Positions 1-10,861 of a stretch of 64,000 nucleotides of DNA are shown in pieces. The position numbers were made by a program, and so were the translations under genes. The notes below the pieces were generated by a model. That model did no database searches. It saw nothing but the letters and a program-made list of their open reading frames with translations, and was not told where the DNA came from. This DNA is from Hyaloscypha bicolor E (taxonomy: Eukaryota > Ascomycota > Leotiomycetes > Helotiales > Hyaloscyphaceae). Every line of letters begins with the position of its first letter. Within the stretch, counting starts at the first letter, position 1. The DNA lies in contig NW_020194557.1 in NCBI RefSeq assembly GCF_002865645.1, positions 248,001-312,000 of the forward strand. The letters run 5' to 3'.

Positions 1-1009
1 TAATTCCATGACCTCGGTGTCGCCCGAACTTGTGGCAAACAGAAAAGGTGTCTTCCTTGACGGGGTTGGCCTGTCCACCATGCCTGCTCTTCGTTGTCTT
101 TTGGGGACTACCCGCATTGAAAACCAGGCAGGGAAGTGTCTCGAATTTGAGTCACAAAGATACAAAACTGCGTCAGCCGTATTGTTGTTTGAAGTATGTT
201 TTTTGTAGTGGGTGGGTCAAGAAATCGCCGTGTAAGAAGAGAAAGGTAGAGAGATGGTGTGGGAGTCTGGTGCGATCGTGTACTCGTTTCTCTTGGCGTA
301 TTGTTGCGAGTTAATTCAGCCAGTTGGCTATAGTCTCCTGCAATGACAGTTGATACTGCTGGATCATGTTCCAACCTAGGTCCCGTGGTCTCCGTATCTT
401 CTAGAATTAGTATCCGCTTGTAATCTTTGGCTAGGCTGGGATTATCCTCGGTCAACGATTGAAAAGCCTTGTCCCAGAGGTTTTCATTCCTAGTAGCTGA
501 GGTACTACTAGTGGCTTTCAATCCAGGATCCTCTGGTTGGGAATTTGGAGTGACTCTCGCGAGGGTCCGGTCCACGATCCTCGCCTCATTTGGGGCGCCT
601 CTAGTCGTCGCTGGCCCGAGCTGCTCTTCTATAGCAGCTGGGGCATCTGTGGCGGGGTCTGATTCACGATCACATCCTCCAGCCTGGGAGCGCCTCTTGC
701 CACATCTAGTCTGTGGTCCTCTTCAGCAACAGCTGGAGGACTTGTCGTCAGATCTGACCCAGAATGCCTTTCACTAACTGGAGTGCTTCTGGTAGGGTCC
801 GGTCCGTGAACCTCTGGAAGATTGCAGTTCAACGTCTCTCTGGTTCTTGATGAATTGCCATTCGGTCCATCGGTACTGCTTGGCTCTTCAGACTCAGCGA
901 GCGTGTCCTCCCGGTTTCGTAAGGACTGGGCTGGTGATTGAGACCTTTCTGCATGTAATGGCACCGAGTGCTTGAGCTGTTGAAGGAAATTTAGTTTTCT
1001 CGAAGCCAT
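1..1009 (-). pseudogene. NLR-like (NWD-type NACHT NTPase) 5-prime relic, runs off the left edge
   Basis: Two reading-frame pieces on the minus strand, 1009-629 and 575-108, lie in different frames. The second contains LWDKAFQSLTEDNPSLAKDY, which resembles the N-terminal NWD region of fungal NACHT-domain NLR proteins, where a LWD-A-x-x-L core is followed by an acidic helix. The first piece is polar, rich in Ser, Pro and Glu, and looks disordered. I saw no good donor and acceptor pair between the two frames, so I read the break as a frameshift. A segment beginning GGACC and ending ACTCCA occurs once in each piece, suggesting a small internal duplication. No NACHT P-loop is visible, because the gene would continue beyond base 1. 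The family assignment rests on one short motif. Fungal NLRs usually act in self/non-self recognition, but nothing here shows this copy works. Confidence 0.45.
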
Positions 1010-1460
1010 GATCGTCAGAAACTACTCAGCTCGATGGCTCGCCGAGCTGCTTTGGCCCACCACTGCCATGACCCTCGAGTCTCGACGGACAGCCCTCACC
1101 GTCTCCGATAAGATGCAACTTCGGGGAGTGAGGTTTTGGTTGCTGATGCGATGAAAGGAAAGATAGAAAGTCAGGCAAGGCCAGGAGACAATGGCGATGT
1201 CGTCTCCGCTCCCTCTCGGCCCCCATGTCATGCTGCTGCGAGGCTGAGGATCTTCTCCACCTGTGTGGACACAATCCCTGTAGCTGCAGCTGCCGAAGTT
1301 CCCACCCCAGACCATGACTAAAAACGAGGCTAGCCAAGACCAGAACCAAGGCAAGATCCCCAACTCCCTCTCCTCGAAGCAACAACAACAACGGATGCAC
1401 CACAGCTCCGATTCCTCCCATCGCTCATTCCCAAGGTCACATCACCATAAAGAACCAACC

Positions 1461-2410
1461 ATGTCAGCCTCATCCTACCCAATGACCCATATAGGTGCCA
1501 AACGTGCGTGTCCTCCGCTCAGCCGCCAAGCGCGCCAACCTCCCAGAAAAAAAAGCTAATTTCCTTCGCAATCCAGCTTTTAATCATTCTCAGAGCGGAG
1601 ATGCAGAGGCGGAATACGATCGATTGCGAGATCTTGCGCGACAGGAAGCTGGAAAGCGATCGTCGTGTTTTGACAAGGTCGAGATCCTCTCATGTCTCAC
1701 TTGCTGGCACACTCGAGCTAATGTCGAGCCCAGGCACATCAAGCATACGAGCGTGGAGATGGTGCTGCGGCGCATCAGTTGTCGGAAGAGGGGAAGCAGC
1801 ACGCGGCGAAGATGGATCAGTACAATAAGCAGGCGTCTGATTATATCTTCCGGGAGAACAATTCGCAAGGACGAGTCCCGGACGATACGATTGATTTGCA
1901 TGGGCAGTTCGTAGAGGAGGCGGAGCAAATTCTGGAGCAGAGGATCAGATACGCGCAGCAGAATGGGCAGACGCATCTGCATGTGTAAGTGCCTATCCTC
2001 CTTGGTTGGATTTGGGGGTTAACATTGGGATTCTCAGCATTGTGGGCAAAGGCAATCACTCCGTGAACCATATCCAAAAGATCAAGCCCCGAGTCGAGCA
2101 AGTATGTCAAGAACTGGGGCTCCAATACTCGACCGAGGACAATGCGGGACGCGTGTATATCAATCTCCAAGGTGGACCAGCAACCATGCCTCCTGCGCAT
2201 AGTTACCAGCAAGGAGGGCAACAGGGATATCAGGGACCCCAAAGTGGCCAACATCAGCAACAAGGTGGATATCCTGGCCAGCAGCAAGGAGGCAATTACC
2301 AAGGTGGTAATCAACAAAATAATGGCCAGAATGATGAACTGGAGAAGTTGGCTATGAAGATGTTGCCCAGGATATTGAAGAAATTGGATGGGTGTTGCAC
2401 GGTCATGTAA
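1461..2410 (+). CDS. DUF1771 and Smr domain protein
   Basis: Proposed exons are 1461-1494, 1577-1677, 1734-1984 and 2038-2410, giving 252 residues in frame. Exons 2 and 3 encode the DUF1771 helical region (AEAEYDRLRDLARQEAGKRS, then HQAYERGDGAAAHQLSEEGK). The Smr domain follows, with DLHGQ near residue 100 and the GKGNHS loop near residue 133. The junction into exon 4 restores HLHV-IVGKGNHS exactly. A Gln/Gly-rich low-complexity stretch lies near residues 180-235 and the protein ends LDGCCTVM. Smr domains are often RNA or DNA nickases or nucleic-acid binders; yeast YPL199C is a related stand-alone protein. The last three exons are secure. The first is the weak point: it uses the ATG at 1461 and a GTGCCA donor, and the reading frame is open upstream to a GTG codon at 1495. 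The gene looks intact. Confidence 0.85.
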
Positions 2411-2990
2411 TTGGATATGTTGGACTTATGGGTAATGTGTTATGATGGATGGTTGGAAATAGATGTTGTCAGGTTTTTAGACCTTGGATGAACTGTATAT
2501 TTTTGTACAGTACAGTCATGACAGCTTGAAGGAATGAGAGATCTGGGAGCCAGGTCAAGTGTTGTGTCTTGGCTCTGGTGCAGCTCAATCAATATTCGAG
2601 GGGATGCTGCCACATCGGGCGAAGTGTTGGAACAAAATGCTGAGATTAACTTTGTGCTCGAGGTCTCAACGTCTCATTGTACCAGGAAGTTTTGGTACAT
2701 TGATGCGATATGCAACAAAGAGTTGGTTTCTAATTCACTCCTTGCCCCTTTTTCATCTGAGTTTTTTTTAGACGAAACCAAGCAGTTGATGTAGTCATCT
2801 TTCGTCTGCAGCACTTGTGGGTCCTGCACAAATCTAGAAGCATAGGTGGAAATCACAAAACTGATCACGTGTCAAGTTCGAAACTTGTTTCCTGTTTGCT
2901 CGGTCTGTATTCAATTCTGCGAATGAAAAGAGAACTGGTTTGTAAAAATATGATTTACTTCTTGTGCGAATAAAAAAGACATCCAATAGC
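2411..2990. other. Intergenic stretch between the convergent Smr and kinase genes
   Basis: This should hold the two 3-prime ends. It contains only short unsupported reading frames and one CACGTG site near 2867. I see no element or RNA gene. Confidence 0.5.
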
Positions 2991-3551
2991 TCATGGCTGC
3001 ATCAAAAACTCGTCAAAAGCCAGCTCCTCCGCAACGGGCCTCTCCTCTGGCATCCAGCATAACATTCTGCGCAAGAACTGTACGAAAAGAGCCCGGTCTT
3101 CCCCATGTAGCAAATGCTCACGGATTTCGAAAGATTGATCAGGAATGGGAACGGAACCTTTCCAATTTCCTATAGTGACATCAGCAAATTATTAAAGCTT
3201 TTCCGAGTTGGAAGAACAGGGATTTGGCGTAGTACCTTGACTGTCCCAGTATTGATAGCACTTTTCACTCCGTTTCAAGAATTCTAGAGGTGGAGGCTCC
3301 AAAAGTGAAACCATTTCTGCAAGGTGCTGTTCATCATCTAGTATTCTATTTCTCTTTGCGAAGAATAAATGGCCGCCTTCAAGAAGACCCCACATCTAAG
3401 TAGATTAGATAAAAGTAAGCTCGGTTCTAGCTTGTTCACGGCCTAGTTATGGAGGGCATCCGATTTTTGACCTCGAAATGTCTTCGTTGCTTTAGCCAAG
3501 CAGCGTGACCCAACTTTTGTGGGATATTCCAAACACTCTCGGCAGGACAGG

Positions 3552-3672
3552 TGTCACGTGCTGCGCACAGGCGCATATATAGCTTCTTCACCGCCCTTAG
3601 GGCACCATCATTTATTACAAACATACCAAAACACACCACATTCCACTTCCACAGCTTGTCCAGGCCGTGACA
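3552..3672. mobile_element. Short LTR-like element, subfamily A copy 1 (121 bp)
   Basis: It begins TGTCACGTGCTGCGCACAGG and ends CAGGCCGTGACA. A perfect 5-bp duplication ACAGG flanks it (3547-3551 and 3673-3677). TGT...ACA ends with a 5-bp duplication are the signature of an LTR retrotransposon, so this is most simply a solo LTR. It contains a TATA-like CATATATAG near its first third. A near-identical copy is at 56563-56684. It sits in intron 3 of the kinase pseudogene, outside the exons. The strand was not assigned. Confidence 0.75.
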
Positions 3673-4225
3673 ACAGGTCAAGCAACAATGTGCCAGTATC
3701 ATCAACTCTTTCGTCATTGATTTGTACTCACCATAACACCAATCGCCCAGATATCCAGTTTAGAATCCCAATCCATTCCCAAAATAATCTCTGGGGCGCG
3801 ATAAATTCCAGGCATAATGTCGCCTCTGTGTTTTTGGGTACCAGCTCTAGCCTCACCAAGATCACAGAGGACTGGTTGGCCTGCACTGAACGGCATCGGT
3901 CGCGAGTTGTAGATAATGCGATCGCTAAGAATCTTCCGGGCGATGGGCCGTTCCAGTTCGCCTTGCTCCATCTGGGAAAGGATCGACTCATCCTCAATCC
4001 TTTGGAGCACGTTATTTGGTGACAGATCTGACAACAATTAGCTTTCTAATCACTATAAGCTAGTTTTATATAATTGAGAGCTCACCAGTGTGGACGACAT
4101 GGCACCGATGTAAATAATCTAGGACTATAAGGAGGAGTTGAACGCTCTTTTGGGTAAGATCTTTTGGAAACCTATTCTGAGGAAGAAGTTGCAGAAACTC
4201 GGTGAAACTCATCCCAAGTGGTTGA

Positions 4226-5435
4226 CAGTGTGTCAAATGAATAGAATAGAATAGAGTAGTGGCCACTACTCTATTCTATTTATCGAAATTTACCCACTAC
4301 TCATATTCTATTCATATTTTAATCAAGGTATTCATGAGTATTCGTGAATACTTTGAGTAGTACGCACGTGATTTTGCAGGTAAGCAGCTAGCTATATTAG
4401 GTAAAGCTCCCGCCCGCTCCCGCGCTACAGTCGGTCCGATCCAAAAGCGACAAAACGGTCGCCCTTCTGTGTCCATAATAACTTTTTAACCACGACCCTG
4501 ATTAATTAACACTAAGTAATGCAATTATAGAGAAGAACCAGGCGAATAAAAGCTATTAATCAGATTTTTAATGCGATTTGTGGTTAGTTAGTAATCGAGT
4601 TTTAAAGTGCACGGACCTCTTTCACTTTTTTGATTTTTGACCATACAAAACGCGAAAATATTTCACGAAAGTCACGTGTACCTAAGTAAATAGTAAATTA
4701 AACTTAGACTTATAAGGCCTTATAAGGCCCCTTAAGCTTCTATAAGCTTAGTATATATAGTAAGAGCTTAAATTTTAAGAGTTACTACTAAAGAGAGTAT
4801 AAAGTATAAAAAGTCTATAGTTTTAATCACGTGCAATCTCGTATACTATACGAGATGTAATTTTTTACTCATACAAAACGCGAAAATTTCTATGCGAACT
4901 CGTATAAAATGATCACGTGCTTTGTAACTCCTGCAATATTAAAGGTATTAAAAATCAGAGAGCAGGGAATTAATTACTATAAGATATATGATAATTCCGA
5001 TTAATACGATTTATATCAATTAGTATTGTGGTGGTTTTTATTTTTTTTTGTTGCTTTTGGATCGGACCGACTGTAGCGCCACCTCACTACCCAATTAGGC
5101 GATGGCGAGGCTTGGTAAGTGAACTAAAGCACAAGATTCCGAGGAGAATAATTAGTTTATTATTATAGAAAATTAGTACTTAGCTAGTAATATATAAGTC
5201 TTGGCTTAGTTTAGCCAGAGCTACTAATAGGCGCCTTAGTTATTTAATAATTATTAAGCAAACCTTGATTTTCTATGGTCACATGACCAGAGATCACAAG
5301 TATTCATGAATATTCATGAATATATATTCTACTCTACTCTAATTTTTTGAGAATTACGCTACTCATATTCTATTCAAGATATTCATGAATATTCATGAAT
5401 ACCTTGAATACCTTGAATACTTTTTTGACACACTG
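4226..5435. mobile_element. hAT-type non-autonomous element (1210 bp) inside the kinase gene
   Basis: Inverted ends CAGTGTGTCAAA and TTTGACACACTG are flanked by a perfect 8-bp duplication GTGGTTGA (4218-4225 and 5436-5443). CA..TG ends, an 8-bp duplication and subterminal direct repeats (TATTCATGAATATTCATGAA and variants near 4330-4370 and 5300-5410) fit the hAT superfamily. No transposase frame is present. Removing the element and one duplication copy restores the kinase reading QPLGMSF. A shorter relative lies at 32347-32624, and a second element is nested within this one (4428-5073). Confidence 0.88.
4428..5073. mobile_element. TA-flanked Tc1/mariner/pogo-type MITE (646 bp) nested in the hAT element
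   Basis: Inverted ends begin CAGTCGGTCCGATCCAAAAG and match for about 21 bases. A TA lies on each side (4426-4427 and 5074-5075). The hAT relative at 32347 has the uninterrupted sequence GCGCTACCTCGCCACC at this place, so it shows the empty site. The inside is AT-rich and non-coding, with the motif CATACAAAACGCGAAAAT occurring twice. It must have inserted after the hAT element. Confidence 0.85.
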
Positions 5436-6079
5436 GTGGTTGATAGAGCATGCATTTGTGATTTCCATTAGGACCGGTGATGTCAAATGAATCAAGGACG
5501 CTTCGGACCATTTTTTCCCCAGGATGTTCGATGGGGTTACTTTTTAAGCACTCGTTGATTGTGATTTCGTGATCATCATGCGAGTCCACATGATTATGCT
5601 CTTTTGGTTCGAATACGCAATTTGAGGGTTAGATATCGGTGGTCCCTATTGATATATTAGAAAGAATCTTGACCAGTTGAATAGATGCAGTTCGAATCCT
5701 TGCCTAAGATCTCTGCACAGCCACACCGTGGAATTCACCCCGAATCCTAGTTTTGTCACAACCTGGTATCTAGACCCGAACACTTCACCGATATAAACTG
5801 GATAATAATCTTCTGGGACGTAAGAGGGGACATTTTCTTCCTCGATCTTCTTTGTCGCGTCTAGTACCACAAACCCGGAAGTGGGAAACTTGCGTGGAGG
5901 AGAGTGGGGAGCGGCGGCCGTGGTTCTACCAAATGATTGAGGCAAATATGAGAGAAGCCGATAGGGGAAGGGCGATTGAGAGATGAAGGAATGTAGTGGC
6001 CTCTTCAGGCCTGAGCAATGTCTGGTCATCTCAATTTGAAGGGAAGAATGTCAGAAGATCATTTGGTCAGCTACCAAAT

Positions 6080-6684
6080 GGGAAAAAGTAAAACGATACC
6101 CCCCAGGTGTCGATTGGGTGGCCAAGCCGACCTACTAACCTAAAGTAGAGGCGCTCAGACAGGACCACCAAAAATCTGGCTTTCTCTTTAAATTTAATTA
6201 ATATACAAGGAATTAATAGAATTTAATACGTTCTTCATTTTATCGTAGACCTAATTAATGGCTATTTAGAGATTTTTTTTTATACAAAATATTAATTAGT
6301 AATAATTCTTTAAATTAAAAAGGTTGAAAAATTAATATTTTATAATTTAAAGGCAGTTCTAAGTAAGCCTAGAAATTTAGTAATTGAGTCCCTAAATCTA
6401 GATAAAAGATCCCTATAAGCCTCTAATTATAAAATCTTATAGGACCTTAAAATAAAAACTTAATTAATTAGAATATAAACTCCTTTAAATTAAAATTATA
6501 TTTTAAGGAATCTTTTTATTATAAGTTAAGAAGCACGTGATTAAATTATAAGCCTTATAGTATACTATGTTTATTTAAACAAAAATCCAACTTAAGGTAT
6601 CTAAAGGGCGGAGTAGCCAATTACAAGTCGTTAATACTCTGGCCCCTAATCGATACCTGGGGGGTGTCGTTGTACTTTTTTCCT
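6080..6684. mobile_element. GGGAAAATGTAAAACGAC-type MITE, copy 1 (about 605 bp, decayed)
   Basis: The left end reads GGGAAAAAGTAAAACGATAC. The right end is its complement with a few changes (GTCGTTGTACTTTTTTCC). Both ends share the inner GGTGTCGATT / AATCGATACC block and the neighbouring CTAACCTAAAGTAGAG word found in copies at 18748 and 24805. I found no flanking duplication, so either the ends or the flanks have decayed. The interior is AT-rich with no gene. It sits between the 5-prime end of the kinase pseudogene and the 3-prime end of the Zn2Cys6 gene, 50 bp from the latter stop codon. Confidence 0.7.
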
Positions 6685-6734
6685 GAAGAAGCTAGGTGTA
6701 TTCCAGCATTGAGACAACCAGGCAATCTTTCTTT

Positions 6735-8357
6735 TCAGTCTTCCTTCCAAACTGTAATTCCAGTCTTCGCCTCCAGAATATCAGCCAAAAGATAAGCCTG
6801 CTTAATACCCATAGTCGTACCTACAGAGTCGAGGTTTCTCTTCACGAACTGTCGGACCTCCTCCGTGGCAACATCTAAAATACCTGCTAGCCAAAGCGGC
6901 CAAATCAAGAACGAACCTCCCGACATCTTAATAGTCGGGAGCTGCGATTGATCGACTTCAGCGAGCGTTTGAAAGTGCGTTCCTCCCTTTGGGAAATAGC
7001 CGACGTGCTGCGGCACTATGCAGAGAATATCTGCTTGCATTTCATATATTGCGTCCGTGGAGATCTGAAATTGCGCGCTGTGCTCAGCGGACCTGAAGAC
7101 GGGAGGGCTGGTAGAGAAACCTGCGAGCAGGGTGTTGCGGATCACTTCGTTGAGAAGGATGCGGCCTGTCCGGAGCGTGTTCCACATCTGTGACATCCAA
7201 TAATCTTTGTACACATGGTAGCGGCCGTTGAAGACGTGCTCGGATTTCTCTTCTGTGAAGACGGTTTTGTATTCCCATCCTGGCTGGACGTTGGCGACGA
7301 TTTCTACGAGCTTGGCATCAAGCTCCAGAGCTCGAGATAAAATTGTTTCTCGGTCTGTGAGAATCTTTTGCTGCATTTCTGCATGCAGAATTGAGAAACG
7401 CATCAAGGTGTCTTGGATGATGAAGGCAGGGTCTGGTGTCTTGACCAGTTCGATGGCGGCTGTCATGTAGTCGATCATATGCTTCGGTAGTGCGATCCCC
7501 TTGTTCATACAGGCTATCATGAGATGGGCCGTCACCTGGACCAATAGTCGTCTTCCTGCGGGTGTCTTGATTTGATCCGGGCCTCGGAGTTTGATGACTG
7601 CGGCAGCGCCTTTGATGTGCTCAGACCAGTCTTTGAGTGACTCTTGACGGCAACCGGTGATGGTCTCAAAGATTCCGAGAATCATAATTGACATCAAGGT
7701 GCTATCTTTCTTGACTTGAACGGGATCTCGAAGTGCAACGTTTGTTGATTGAAGGGCTTGGACGTATTGGTAGCGAGCGTTCTTCAATAAATTGGGTGCG
7801 TGTGCCGCATGGGCGAAGCCTGCTAGGCCAACAGCTTTCATACTTGAAAGCAAACCCTCATCCAGTTGACCAGTCCTAGTCATATCTTGAATTGGGTCCA
7901 AATGCCCTCGATTTGACGCCCTACATTCGATAACATAATTCGAAATAAAGAAACCGGTTGCGAGATCTTCGATTGTAGGTGCCAATTGGAGAGCTGATAA
8001 ATAAGGGTCCTTCTGCTGCACCAGCTCGAGGGATACTTCCTCTTCCGGCTGCGGGGAGATAGACAGGGATAACTCCAGGGCTTGCTTCTTTGCTTCCTTA
8101 GCCTTGAATTTTCGGACGACGTTGGTGCTTTCATCCCGGAAGATTAGATCTCCCTGTGATCGATATCCGGGACACTCTCGTTTGGCTCTGAAACATTGAG
8201 TACAGCCTTCGGGAATTTTATCACACTTCGTTTTCCTCGCTCGGCAGGCATGGCAGCCACCCGACGGCTTCCCGCAGTAGACCATGCTCTCTGCTCCGAG
8301 TCCCAGGTGGGGTGAGTGGTGTTTTTCCGTGAGCAAATTCGTCTCACCTCCAGCCAT
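6735..8357 (-). CDS. Zn2Cys6 transcription factor with fungal-specific regulatory domain
   Basis: A single open frame of 540 residues. The binuclear zinc cluster is complete: Cys35, 38, 45, 52, 55 and 62, with spacing CX2CX6CX6CX2CX6C and the basic RARKTK loop. A basic linker (KFKAKEAKKQ) follows. The remaining 400 or so residues are a helical regulatory region of the fungal-specific transcription factor type 2 kind (PLSAL-like opening DPYLSALQLAP, then FFISNYV, and a central DWSEHIKGAAAVIKLRG). The ATG at 8357 is the first in frame; Met25 (MVYCGKPSGGC) is an alternative start just before the finger. Such proteins usually control metabolic genes in the nucleus; the target is not inferable. 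The nearest candidate target is the broken MFS transporter upstream at 9.1-10.9 kb, a weak inference. Confidence 0.9.
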   Translation of the reverse strand: MAGGETNLLTEKHHSPHLGLGAESMVYCGKPSGGCHACRARKTKCDKIPEGCTQCFRAKRECPGYRSQGDLIFRDESTNVVRKFKAKEAKKQALELSLSISPQPEEEVSLELVQQKDPYLSALQLAPTIEDLATGFFISNYVIECRASNRGHLDPIQDMTRTGQLDEGLLSSMKAVGLAGFAHAAHAPNLLKNARYQYVQALQSTNVALRDPVQVKKDSTLMSIMILGIFETITGCRQESLKDWSEHIKGAAAVIKLRGPDQIKTPAGRRLLVQVTAHLMIACMNKGIALPKHMIDYMTAAIELVKTPDPAFIIQDTLMRFSILHAEMQQKILTDRETILSRALELDAKLVEIVANVQPGWEYKTVFTEEKSEHVFNGRYHVYKDYWMSQMWNTLRTGRILLNEVIRNTLLAGFSTSPPVFRSAEHSAQFQISTDAIYEMQADILCIVPQHVGYFPKGGTHFQTLAEVDQSQLPTIKMSGGSFLIWPLWLAGILDVATEEVRQFVKRNLDSVGTTMGIKQAYLLADILEAKTGITVWKED

Positions 8358-9115
8358 GTGAGTTTAAAAATGGCTGGAGATCAACCTGGTGTGATGGAAT
8401 GAGCTGTACGGCTTTTGGCATTTCGCAGAGGTGGTCTCAAGAGGAGAAGAGGAGGAGTTGGCATCTTATCTGGGTTGATCTGATAAAGCATCCAGCTTGA
8501 CGCGCAGGCTGAGCGCCTCAGTCACCACAAGCTAGCCAAATGAGGAAGAAATGGGAGTTGAGCTTAACTGCATTGAGCCGAGACTTGTGGCACACACAGA
8601 CATCGCGTCACAAGTCCGCCAATCAAAAAGATCACCCCACTCCATCCTCTTTCCTGTTCCCATCCGTCTTATGGATGCAATAGAAACCGCCCGAAGAGAT
8701 GACGAAGAGATCGGAATCTCTTCCTCTGACTAACCAACAACGGCCCGTGACACGGGCCCCGTGTTGGGGCTGGGCAGTTCGGCGGCGAATGAGCTTAAGT
8801 TGACGTGTCCGAGTCCCTTAACTCCCCTGCAGATTTAACATTTCTGCTTTCCTAGTTACGAATCGTTCACCCATTTGGCCTTGTGTGACAGTCAATGATG
8901 GATCTCTGACGTGGGTCTGTAAGGCTGAGGATGTGCGGGGTTTTTCCTGTTCTGGTGTTCTCTGGAGTAGGTTGCGTCCCACGATTAGCCGACCGTTGTT
9001 GATCTCTTCTCCCTTGTCGCTCCAGTGCGTGGAAAGGACGATATAAGGAGATGGAAGATGTCTCCCAAGTGTTTATCTCCACTGATATATTGCCTTACTT
9101 CTGCTCTACCTATCA
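8358..9115. other. Intergenic, possible promoter region
   Basis: This lies between the divergent Zn2Cys6 gene and the MFS relic. Only short unsupported frames are present, and I see no repeat or RNA gene. Confidence 0.4.
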
Positions 9116-10861
9116 ATGGCTTCGCCTCGGGGTGATCTCTGCCTTCCCTTTGTTTTCACAGCCACCTTGTCAAGAAGTAGCTTGACCTCTAACAAACATT
9201 TCCACCAAGACCTAGAATTAGCTCTCTATCTTTACAGAAAATTCATCGAGGATAACAATAACCCCAAAGCGCCAACTCGACATGAACCATGCATTCATCA
9301 AAGAAACTTAAGTCTGGCTCCAGAGGCTGGACTGATGTCTGAGGGCAACGGGCTGGACGACTTCACCCCAAAGGAAGTCGAAAAGGACCACCAACTCATT
9401 CATGATAAAACAACCGAATGGGATATCTGCAAAGATGAAAGAGGCAAATTAATCACTACCGAAGGCGGCTGATGCTTGGGCTTTTCTTCCCTTTTTTGGT
9501 TTAATTACTTGACGTTGCTATTATTGCTGGAGCATTACCCTTTATTGCATTAGACTTCCGTAAGTCTCATCAAAGTCAAGTGTTTCACCTACTGAAATCT
9601 GAATAGACCAGCTATCCCAATTCAATTGGATCGTCTCAGCCTTCATCCTCGCCTCAGCAGCATTCATCCCCTTCTGGGGCCAATTCGCCGACGTCTTCGG
9701 TCGCTACTCCGCCCTCCAAGGCTCCATGCTTCGCACGCTTCGTTCTTCCACCCGTGCTCCTTGGCCCTCAAAAGACCATAAGAACAGACGACAGGAAAGA
9801 ATGAGTATCACAAACCTTCTCCGCACGCCTCAACGCCATCGATTTCGGTGGGCAGATACTCTTTATCTTCGGCATGGGCCTGTTCGTGCTAGCTTCGACA
9901 TGGGCACGCGCCTACTGTCCCAGAGCGACGCCAAAGTCGTCGCGCATCTAGCCGTCGGCTCGATACTCATCTTCATTTTTCTGGGCTGGGAATACTTGAT
10001 GCTGCCAGGACATTTCCTGGCCACTCGCTCACCGACAAGGAGACCGATGATCCCATTAACCTCTTTACACGCAATGCAGAACTACTGGTGTATATAAACT
10101 TGATTACAGGCATGGCGGCGTATGCAGTGTGCTACTCCGTAGACCTGTACTTCGCGCTTGTTAGAGACTACTCTGCAGGGAAAGCAGATGTCACTTTGGC
10201 GTATTACATGCCTGGCTTAGGAGGTGCTTTCCCCCTCCCCCCCTCCCGTTGCTCTCCCCTTCCCTAGAATTTATCACTGACGCTTGACTTGAACAGCCGG
10301 CGCCTACCTCGCCATCTTCGCCTGTAACGTCCAGCCCCTACAACCTTCTTCCCCCTCGTCCTAGGCTGCGTCATCGAGGCACGCGGCATCGCCATCCTCG
10401 CTGCCGCCATAAACTCCACCAAGCTGAACCTCATCTACGGCAGGCTAGCCCTTACCGGCGTCGGCACAGGTTTGCGGATGATGCCTGGCACACTGCATGG
10501 TATTGCCTGCCACCCTGATGCAATCGCAAGCATCGTGAGTCTGACGAGTCTGGCTATAACCCTTGGTGGTACGCTTGCTACCACGGTTATGTTGAACATC
10601 TTCAACAATGTGCTATCCCAGGCGGGGATTAGGCTGAATGGAGTGTCGAGTTCGGGTTTCAGTGAGATTTCAAGCTTGCCGGCTGATGAGCTGGCTTTCT
10701 TTAGAGGCAAAGCACAGAGGGGTATCGTCGTGTCTTTGGGACTGGGGAGTGTGAGGATCGGAAAGGGAGACGAAGGGGATCAGATCACGGGGAAGGGAAG
10801 TTCTGTTGGCAGTCTGTTTTTGGAGGAGAGCGGGGAAGGAGGTAGCTGGGAAAGGGCTTGA
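9116..10861 (+). pseudogene. MFS drug:H+ antiporter-type transporter, decayed
   Basis: Fragments of one 14-helix-type major facilitator lie in order but in different frames. A soluble N-terminal piece starts at 9116. It is followed by LDVAIIAGALPFIALDF with an intron donor near 9558, then QLSQFNWIVSAFILASAAFI and PFWGQFADVFGRYSALQ (the loop 2-3 G-x-x-A-D-x-x-G-R motif) after 9605. Later come ELLVYINLITGMAAYAVCYS and DLYFALVRDYSAGKADVTLA near 10080-10200, and ACHPDAIASIVSLTSLAITL with a helix to 10640. Breaks include the TGA ending the N-terminal frame at 9470, a TAA just before LLDVAI, and a loss of frame after YSALQ. The final frame ends in a non-membrane tail. Intact family members export drugs or siderophores. 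No function is expected here. Confidence 0.75.

Larger units (their letters stand above)
2991..6029 (-). pseudogene. SRPK-like serine/threonine protein kinase, interrupted by nested transposons
   Basis: Five exons can be rebuilt: 6029-5704, 5645-4086 (holding the insertion), 4027-3732, 3395-3236 and 3169-2991. Landmarks in order: GEVFGSRYQVVTKLGFGVNSTVW (glycine loop region), LDYLHRCHVVHTDLSPNN (catalytic loop; the His-Arg-Asp is degenerate, as in many fungal SRPK-like proteins), LCDLGEA (a DLG in place of DFG), GIYRAPEIILGMDWDSKLDIWAIG (APE and F-helix), and LLEGGHLF with QHLAEMVSLLEPPP. Without the insertion it would be about 434 residues. Two lesions are visible: a 1210-bp hAT-type element inside QPLGMSF in exon 2, and a net one-base shift between YLTLK and CVFEPKEHNH near 5613-5620. 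Intron 1 appears to be GC-AG (5703-5646, donor GCAAGG). A short LTR-like element lies in intron 3. SRPKs phosphorylate SR splicing factors; this copy cannot make a full kinase as read. Confidence 0.85.

Noticed and set aside
1022..1421. Two overlapping minus-strand frames
   Set aside because: No domain. They lie in the presumed promoter between the NLR relic and the Smr gene.
5675..5715. GTTCGAATCC looking like a tRNA T-loop
   Set aside because: No matching acceptor and anticodon arms; it lies in the kinase intron.
6072..6692. An 8-bp duplication around the MITE at 6080-6684
   Set aside because: Flanks TACCAAAT and GAAGAAGC do not match.
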